Shown here: positions 8,034 to 14,755 of the stretch, in pieces
Numbering within the stretch: the first letter of the stretch is position 1
Layout: every line of letters begins with the position of its first letter
DNA from: Actinomycetes bacterium
Lineage (GTDB): Bacteria > Actinomycetota > Actinomycetes > Actinomycetales > Cellulomonadaceae
Length of the DNA stretch: 14,755 nt
Direction of reading: 5' to 3'
Assembly: GCA_021793115.1 (NCBI GenBank)
Contig: JAJYTJ010000091.1
Coordinates: 1 to 14,755, forward strand
Made by a program: the position numbers and the translations under genes
Notes under the pieces: generated by a model
Seen by the model: only the letters and a program-made list of their open reading frames with translations
What the model was told of the DNA's origin: nothing
Databases searched by the model: none

Positions 8034-8063
8034 GATATTGACAACGAGGATGTTGCCAATATC
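8034..8063 (+). promoter_or_regulatory. SufR operator overlapping the suf promoter
   Basis: GATATTGACAAC (8034-8045) and GTTGCCAATATC (8052-8063) form an inverted repeat matching at 11 of 12 positions around a 6-base spacer (GAGGAT). The core reads CAAC-N6-GTTG, the motif reported for cyanobacterial SufR. The left arm contains a perfect -35 hexamer TTGACA (8038-8043). The best -10 after a 16-base spacer is TATCGC (8060-8065), only partly consensus and inside the right arm. A bound SufR dimer would therefore cover the promoter, giving autorepression of the whole operon. Predicted transcription starts near 8072, leaving about 47 bases before the sufR ATG at 8119. Confidence 0.75.
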
Positions 8064-8118
8064 GCGGCGCCGGGATCCGGGGCCGCGTGACGGGACCCAC
8101 GGCGCGACGGAGGTGGCC

Positions 8119-8865
8119 ATGAGCGAGCTCACCGCCGTCGTGCGTGCGGACTCCCCGGCCGACCCGGACGCCGGGACGCGGCGCCGGGTGCTCGAGCTGA
8201 TCGCCACCGACGGTCCGGTCACCGCCGTGCAGCTGGCGCGCGACCTGCAGCTCACGGCCGCCGGCGTGCGCCGCCACCTGGCGTGCCTCGAGCAGGAGGG
8301 GCGCATCAGCGAGCTCGCTGCCCACCGCACCGGCCCCGCGCGCCGCGGACGCCCCGCCCGTCGGTTCGTCGTGGCCAGGAGCGGCCAGGCGACGCTGAAC
8401 CACCGCTACGCTGAGGTCGCCACCCAGGCCCTGGCCTTCCTGGCCCGGACGGCCGGCCCGGACGCGCTCGCGACGTTCGCGGAGGAGCGGATGGGCCTGC
8501 TCGAGGCGGCGGTGCGGGGTGCGGTCGAGGCGGCCGGTCCCGACATGGCACGGCGCGCCGACGCGCTGGCCCAGGCGCTGGACGCCGAGGGCTTCGCCGC
8601 GTCGGTGCGGACGGTGCCCGGCCTGCCGCTGGTCCAGGTGTGCCAGGGCCACTGCCCGGTGCAGGACGTGGCGGCGGCCTTCCCGCAGCTGTGCGAGGCC
8701 GAGACCAAGGCCTTCGCGCGGGTCCTCGGCGTCCACGTGCAGCGCCTGGCCACGCTGAGCTCCGGCGGGCACGTGTGCACCACGAACGTGCCCACCACCC
8801 TGCCGCACACCGGCACCAGCCCGTCCACCGTCACGACCACCACCACGGAAGGAGTGCCGGCATGA
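8119..8865 (+). CDS. sufR: Fe-S cluster-sensing transcriptional repressor SufR
   Basis: Predicted repressor of the downstream suf genes that reads cellular Fe-S status. The ATG at 8119 has a good GGAGG (8109-8113) five bases upstream; longer in-frame starts from 7990 would run through the promoter and are rejected. The 248 residues contain an N-terminal winged helix-turn-helix (about 22-60), with a basic wing [12 protein letters not shown] (72-83). The cluster-binding region has Cys175, Cys179, Cys192 and Cys220 (C-x3-C-x12-C-x27-C). The first three match the mycobacterial SufR ligands as I recall them. The C-terminal tail is Thr-rich. Its stop overlaps the sufB ATG (ATGA). Gene order and the CAAC-N6-GTTG operator support the call. 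Confidence 0.93.
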   Translation: MSELTAVVRADSPADPDAGTRRRVLELIATDGPVTAVQLARDLQLTAAGVRRHLACLEQEGRISELAAHRTGPARRGRPARRFVVARSGQATLNHRYAEVATQALAFLARTAGPDALATFAEERMGLLEAAVRGAVEAAGPDMARRADALAQALDAEGFAASVRTVPGLPLVQVCQGHCPVQDVAAAFPQLCEAETKAFARVLGVHVQRLATLSSGGHVCTTNVPTTLPHTGTSPSTVTTTTTEGVPA

Positions 8866-10289
8866 GTGCACCCACCGAGCCGCTCACCCAGGACCAGGCG
8901 ATCGCCTCCATCGGCACCTACGCCTACGGCTGGCACGATCCGGATGCGGCGGGCGTCAGCGCGCGCCGCGGCCTGTCCGAGGAGGTCGTGCGGGACATCT
9001 CCCGGCTGAAGGACGAGCCGGAGTGGATGCTCAAGACCCGGCTCAAGGCGCTGCGGCTCTTCGACAAGAAGCCCATGCCCTGGTGGGGCGCCGACCTGTC
9101 CGGCATCGACTTCGAGAACATCAAGTACTTCGTGCGGTCGACCGAGAAGCAGGCGACGAGCTGGGAAGACCTGCCCGACGACATCAAGAAGACGTACGAC
9201 CGGCTCGGCATCCCCGAGGCGGAGAAGCAGCGGCTCGTGGCCGGCGTCACGGCGCAGTACGAGTCCGAGGTGGTCTACCACCAGATCCAGGAGGAGCTGG
9301 AGCGCCAGGGCGTCGTCTTCCTGGACACGGACAGCGGCCTCAAGCAGTACCCCGAGATCTTCGAGCAGTACTTCGGCTCGGTGGTGCCGCCCGGCGACAA
9401 CAAGTTCGCGTCGCTCAACACGTCCGTGTGGTCGGGCGGCTCGTTCGTCTACGTCCCGCCGGGCGTGCACGTCGACATCCCGCTGCAGGCCTACTTCCGG
9501 ATCAACACCGAGAACATGGGCCAGTTCGAGCGGACGCTGATCATCGCCGACGAGGGCTCGTACGTGCACTACGTCGAGGGTTGTACGGCGCCGGTCTACC
9601 AGAGCGACTCGCTGCACTCCGCGGTGGTCGAGATCATCGTCAAGAAGAACGCCCGCGTGCGGTACACGACGATCCAGAACTGGTCGACGAACGTCTACAA
9701 CCTCGTCACCAAGCGTGCGACGGTCGCCGAGGGCGGCACCATGGAGTGGGTCGACGGCAACATCGGCTCCAAGGTCACCATGAAGTACCCCGCCGTGTAC
9801 CTCATGGGTGAGCACGCGAGCGGCGAGACCCTCTCGATCGCGTTCGCCGGTGAGGGCCAGCACCAGGACACCGGCTCCAAGATGGTCCACTGCGCGCCGA
9901 ACACCTCGAGCCACATCATCAGCAAGTCGGTGGCCCGGGGCGGCGGCCGCTGCTCCTACCGCGGCCTGGTGCAGGTCCTGGAGGGCTCCTCCAACTCGAA
10001 GTCGTCGGTGCTGTGCGACGCGCTGCTCGTCGACCAGATCTCGCGGTCCGACACCTACCCGTACGTCGACGTCCGCGAGGACGACGTGACGATGGGCCAC
10101 GAGGCCACGGTCTCGCGGGTGTCCGAGGACCAGCTGTTCTACCTCATGTCCCGCGGCATGCCCGAGCAGGAGGCCATGGCGATGATCGTGCGCGGGTTCG
10201 TCGAGCCCATCGCGCGGGAGCTGCCGATGGAGTACGCGCTCGAGCTCAACCGCCTCATCGAGCTCCAGATGGAAGGTGCCGTCGGCTGA
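8862..10289 (+). CDS. sufB: Fe-S cluster assembly scaffold protein SufB
   Basis: Core scaffold of the SufBC2D complex on which [4Fe-4S] clusters are built. The ATG at 8862 overlaps the sufR stop and is preceded by GGAAGGAG (8847-8854) seven bases upstream. At 475 residues it is full length and uninterrupted. The beta-helix core is well conserved ([22 protein letters not shown], cited here in part: [14 protein letters not shown], about 191-204). Cys385 (SSVLCDALL) corresponds to the essential E. coli Cys405, and His413-Glu414 (GHEATVS) to the His433/Glu434 pair. Cys241 in EGCTAP is the site where M. tuberculosis SufB carries an intein; here it is uninterrupted. sufD starts within the stop codon (TGATG). 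Confidence 0.98.
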   Translation: MSAPTEPLTQDQAIASIGTYAYGWHDPDAAGVSARRGLSEEVVRDISRLKDEPEWMLKTRLKALRLFDKKPMPWWGADLSGIDFENIKYFVRSTEKQATSWEDLPDDIKKTYDRLGIPEAEKQRLVAGVTAQYESEVVYHQIQEELERQGVVFLDTDSGLKQYPEIFEQYFGSVVPPGDNKFASLNTSVWSGGSFVYVPPGVHVDIPLQAYFRINTENMGQFERTLIIADEGSYVHYVEGCTAPVYQSDSLHSAVVEIIVKKNARVRYTTIQNWSTNVYNLVTKRATVAEGGTMEWVDGNIGSKVTMKYPAVYLMGEHASGETLSIAFAGEGQHQDTGSKMVHCAPNTSSHIISKSVARGGGRCSYRGLVQVLEGSSNSKSSVLCDALLVDQISRSDTYPYVDVREDDVTMGHEATVSRVSEDQLFYLMSRGMPEQEAMAMIVRGFVEPIARELPMEYALELNRLIELQMEGAVG

Positions 10290-11587
10290 TGACGACCGAG
10301 ACTGACGAGACGTCGCGGGGCGGTCTGTCGACCGACCACTCGCGCGCCACCGCCGACCAGGCCCACAGCCACGGCACCGGCCCGTCGCCCGAGAGCTCGC
10401 GCGCCTCGCGCCCCCGCTCGTTCGCGGTGGACGACTTCCCGCTGCCGACCGGCCGCGAGGAGGAGTGGCGGTTCACGCCCGTCGACAAGCTGGCGCGCGT
10501 GCTGGCCGACGAGCCGGCGGACGGCCACCTGGCGTGGACCTTCCCGGACCTGCCGGCGGGGGTGACCATCACCGAGGTGGCGCCCGACGAGGCCGTGGCG
10601 CGCACCGTGCAGGCGCCGGGCGACCGCGCGTCGGCCGTGGCGATCAAGCGCGCCGGCGGCGCGATGGCGCTGACCGTCGCGCCGGACACCGTGCTCGAGC
10701 AGCCGCTGACGGTGCGGCTCACGGGCGCCGGCGAGGACGCGCGGGGCCACGTGCTGATCGAGGTGGGCGCCAACGCCGAGGCGGTCGTCGTCGTCGAGCA
10801 CGACGGATCGGCCACCTACTCGGAGCTCGTCAGCGTCAGCGTGGGGGACAACGCGTCGCTCAACCTGGTGCTGCTCCAGCTGTGGGAGCCCGGCACGGTG
10901 CACGCCGGCGAGGTCGTCGCCCGCCTGGGCCGGGACGCGCGGCTGCGGGGGACCGTCGTGACGCTCGGCGGCGACGTGGTGCGGCTCAACACCGCGGCGA
11001 CGTTCGCCGACGAGGGCGCCAGCGTGGACCTCCACGGCCTGTACTTCGCCGACGCCGGCCAGCACCTGGAGCACCAGCTCTTCATCGACCACAACGCTCC
11101 CCGGTGCCGCTCGCGCGTCACGTACAAGGGCGCGCTGCAGGGCCAGGACGCGCACACGGTGTGGGTCGGCGACGTGCTCATCCGCGCGGCGGCCGAGGGC
11201 ACCGACACGTACGAGCAGAACCGCAACCTCGTCCTCACGGACGGCGCGCGCGCCGACTCGGTGCCGAACCTGGAGATCGAGACGGGCCTCATCGAGGGCG
11301 CTGGCCACGCGTCCGCGACCGGCCGGTTCGACGACGAGCAGCTGTTCTACCTGCGTTCGCGCGGCATCCCGGAGCTCGAGGCGCGCCGCCTCGTGGTCCG
11401 CGGCTTCTTCGTCGACCTCGTGCAGGCGATCGGGGTGCCGCAGATCGAGGCGCGGCTGCTCGAGCTGGTGGAGGCCGAGCTGGCCCGCTCGATGTCCGAG
11501 TTCCAGGACGCCGGGGCGCCGGCCGTGGACGAGACGGTGGAGAACAACGCAGAGAACCGCGCGGAGAACAACGTGGTGACGGCGTGA
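10289..11587 (+). CDS. sufD: Fe-S cluster assembly protein SufD
   Basis: SufB paralogue that pairs with SufB in the SufBC2D scaffold and helps iron entry. Start at ATG 10289, overlapping the sufB stop, with GGAAGG about 12 bases upstream; 432 residues. The first ~45 residues are hydrophilic and rich in Ser, Thr, His and Arg, then the family begins at FPLPTGREEEWRFTPVDKL. His340 (GAGHASATGRFDDEQLFYL in part: GHASATG) is the equivalent of the functionally important E. coli His360. The C-terminal extension VENNAENRAENNVVTA is an unusual Asn/Glu repeat. The stop overlaps the GTG of the next gene (GTGA). Confidence 0.97.
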   Translation: MTTETDETSRGGLSTDHSRATADQAHSHGTGPSPESSRASRPRSFAVDDFPLPTGREEEWRFTPVDKLARVLADEPADGHLAWTFPDLPAGVTITEVAPDEAVARTVQAPGDRASAVAIKRAGGAMALTVAPDTVLEQPLTVRLTGAGEDARGHVLIEVGANAEAVVVVEHDGSATYSELVSVSVGDNASLNLVLLQLWEPGTVHAGEVVARLGRDARLRGTVVTLGGDVVRLNTAATFADEGASVDLHGLYFADAGQHLEHQLFIDHNAPRCRSRVTYKGALQGQDAHTVWVGDVLIRAAAEGTDTYEQNRNLVLTDGARADSVPNLEIETGLIEGAGHASATGRFDDEQLFYLRSRGIPELEARRLVVRGFFVDLVQAIGVPQIEARLLELVEAELARSMSEFQDAGAPAVDETVENNAENRAENNVVTA

Positions 11588-11919
11588 GCGGACAGGTCGC
11601 CTGCCTGACCGCGGACCTCGCGGTGGCCAGCGCGCTGCGCGTGGAGCTGCACGCGGCCGACGGTGCGCTCGTCGAGGTGGCCGTGGTCCGCGACGAGTCC
11701 GGCGACCTGCACGCCATCAGCGACATCTGCTCGCACGGGCAGGTCTCGCTGTCCGACGGCGAGGTCGAGGGCTGCACGGTCGAGTGCTGGCTCCACGGCT
11801 CCCGGTTCGACCTGCGCACCGGCAAGCCCCTGTCTCCGCCGGCGGTCCGCCCCGTGCCGGTCTACCCCCTGACGGTCGACGGCGAGCGCGTGCTCGTCGA
11901 CGTCGACGCCCCGCTCTAG
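11584..11919 (+). CDS. Rieske [2Fe-2S] ferredoxin (non-heme iron oxygenase ferredoxin-like) in the suf operon
   Basis: Small soluble Rieske-type electron carrier, 111 residues, starting at a GTG that overlaps the sufD stop. The cluster-binding motif is complete: CSH (boxes one) and CWLH (box two), i.e. C-x-H-x16-C-x2-H, with a Gly/Ser-containing loop before SRFDLRTGKPLSPPA, which is typical of biphenyl-dioxygenase-type ferredoxins. One extra cysteine lies four residues before the second box (CTVEC). No oxygenase is encoded nearby, so a catabolic role is unlikely; its place between sufD and sufC suggests supply of electrons to Fe-S assembly, but this is inference from position. Such a gene is common in actinobacterial suf operons. 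Confidence 0.93.
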   Translation: MSGQVACLTADLAVASALRVELHAADGALVEVAVVRDESGDLHAISDICSHGQVSLSDGEVEGCTVECWLHGSRFDLRTGKPLSPPAVRPVPVYPLTVDGERVLVDVDAPL

Positions 11920-11939
11920 AACCCCTCCCGAGGAGAGAC

Positions 11940-14521
<2,582 letters not shown>

Positions 14522-14522
<1 letters not shown>

Positions 14523-14755
14523 TGAGCACCGAGTCCACCACCGCGCACGCCACGGCGGCCGACGTCGAGGAGGCCCTGCGGGACGTCGTCGACCCCGAGC
14601 TGGGGATCAACGTCGTCGACCTCGGCCTCGTCTACGGCGTGTCCGTCGAGGGCAGCACCGCGACCATCGACATGACCCTGACCTCGGCGGCCTGCCCGCT
14701 GACGGACGTCATCGAGGACCAGGCCGCGATGGTGCTCGACGGGATCGTCGACGCC
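14522..14755 (+). CDS. DUF59/MIP18-family metal-sulfur cluster assembly factor (SufT-like), 3'-truncated by window edge
   Basis: Small Fe-S maturation or carrier protein of the DUF59 family that closes many actinobacterial suf operons. Seventy-eight residues are visible from ATG 14522, which overlaps the sufU stop; roughly 25-35 more are expected beyond the window. The conserved signature DPELGINVVDLGLVYGV occurs at about 25-41, and the single conserved cysteine is in TSAACPL (about residue 59). The N-terminal ~14 residues are Thr/Ala-rich and not conserved. The symbol sufT is often applied to this family, but orthology with characterised SufT is not shown by the sequence alone. Confidence 0.93.

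Noticed and set aside
7990..8118. Longer start for SufR from 7990
   Set aside because: It would run through the promoter and operator; the ATG at 8119 has a good GGAGG and the protein from there aligns its cysteines at the expected positions.
9576..9590. Possible intein in SufB
   Set aside because: Mycobacterium tuberculosis SufB has an intein at the EGC-TAP site, but here the sequence reads straight through EGCTAP with no insertion.
8406..10100. 564-residue minus-strand open frame opposite sufR/sufB
   Set aside because: Antisense to strongly conserved sufB, with biased composition and no recognisable domain.

Overview
This is a very GC-rich window (by eye above 70% G+C, with GTG starts and strong G/C third-position bias). 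Gene content and order point to a high-GC actinomycete. A Cellulomonas-like member of the Micrococcales would fit, but the family is not decided by anything I can see. Almost all of it is conserved housekeeping sequence in two blocks that look joined near 2.1-3.1 kb.

Layout. (1) 1-2080, plus strand: the 3' part of pyrG (CTP synthase; the first ~50-55 codons lie outside), overlapped by a Nudix hydrolase of the ADP-ribose pyrophosphatase type. (2) 2173-3013, minus strand: a class I SAM-dependent methyltransferase (LCM/TIGR00027 type) whose last ~33 codons are in another frame, so it carries a one-base frameshift. An unusually AT-rich promoter/inverted-repeat island lies directly upstream (3033-3077). 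(3) 3124-6085, minus strand: an ABC-2 exporter (ATPase then permease) followed by heme A synthase ctaA. (4) 6222-7928, plus strand, divergent: a stand-alone DNA polymerase I-like protein with intact polymerase motifs but no convincing exonuclease active site. (5) 8034-14755, plus strand: a full suf iron-sulfur cluster operon, sufR-sufB-sufD-Rieske ferredoxin-sufC-sufS-sufU-(DUF59/sufT-like, cut by the window end). It is packed with stop/start overlaps and preceded by a strong candidate SufR operator.

How it works together. SufS takes sulfur from cysteine and passes it to SufU; SufBCD is the ATP-driven scaffold that builds the cluster; the DUF59 protein is a likely maturation or transfer factor; the Rieske protein is probably an electron carrier. 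SufR, itself predicted to bind an Fe-S cluster through Cys175/179/192 and possibly Cys220, would repress the operon through a CAAC-N6-GTTG palindrome covering the promoter. The ctaA-ABC exporter-sufR-suf order resembles the Mycobacterium tuberculosis Rv1456c-Rv1466 region as I remember it, with the polymerase-like gene standing where that genome has a mannosyltransferase gene. pyrG followed by a Nudix gene matches Rv1699-Rv1700.

I see no CRISPR array, tRNA, rRNA, IS element or phage gene. I do not see an undescribed multi-gene system. The parts most worth a second look are the SufR control region, the degenerate polymerase, and the frameshifted methyltransferase with its AT-rich control region.
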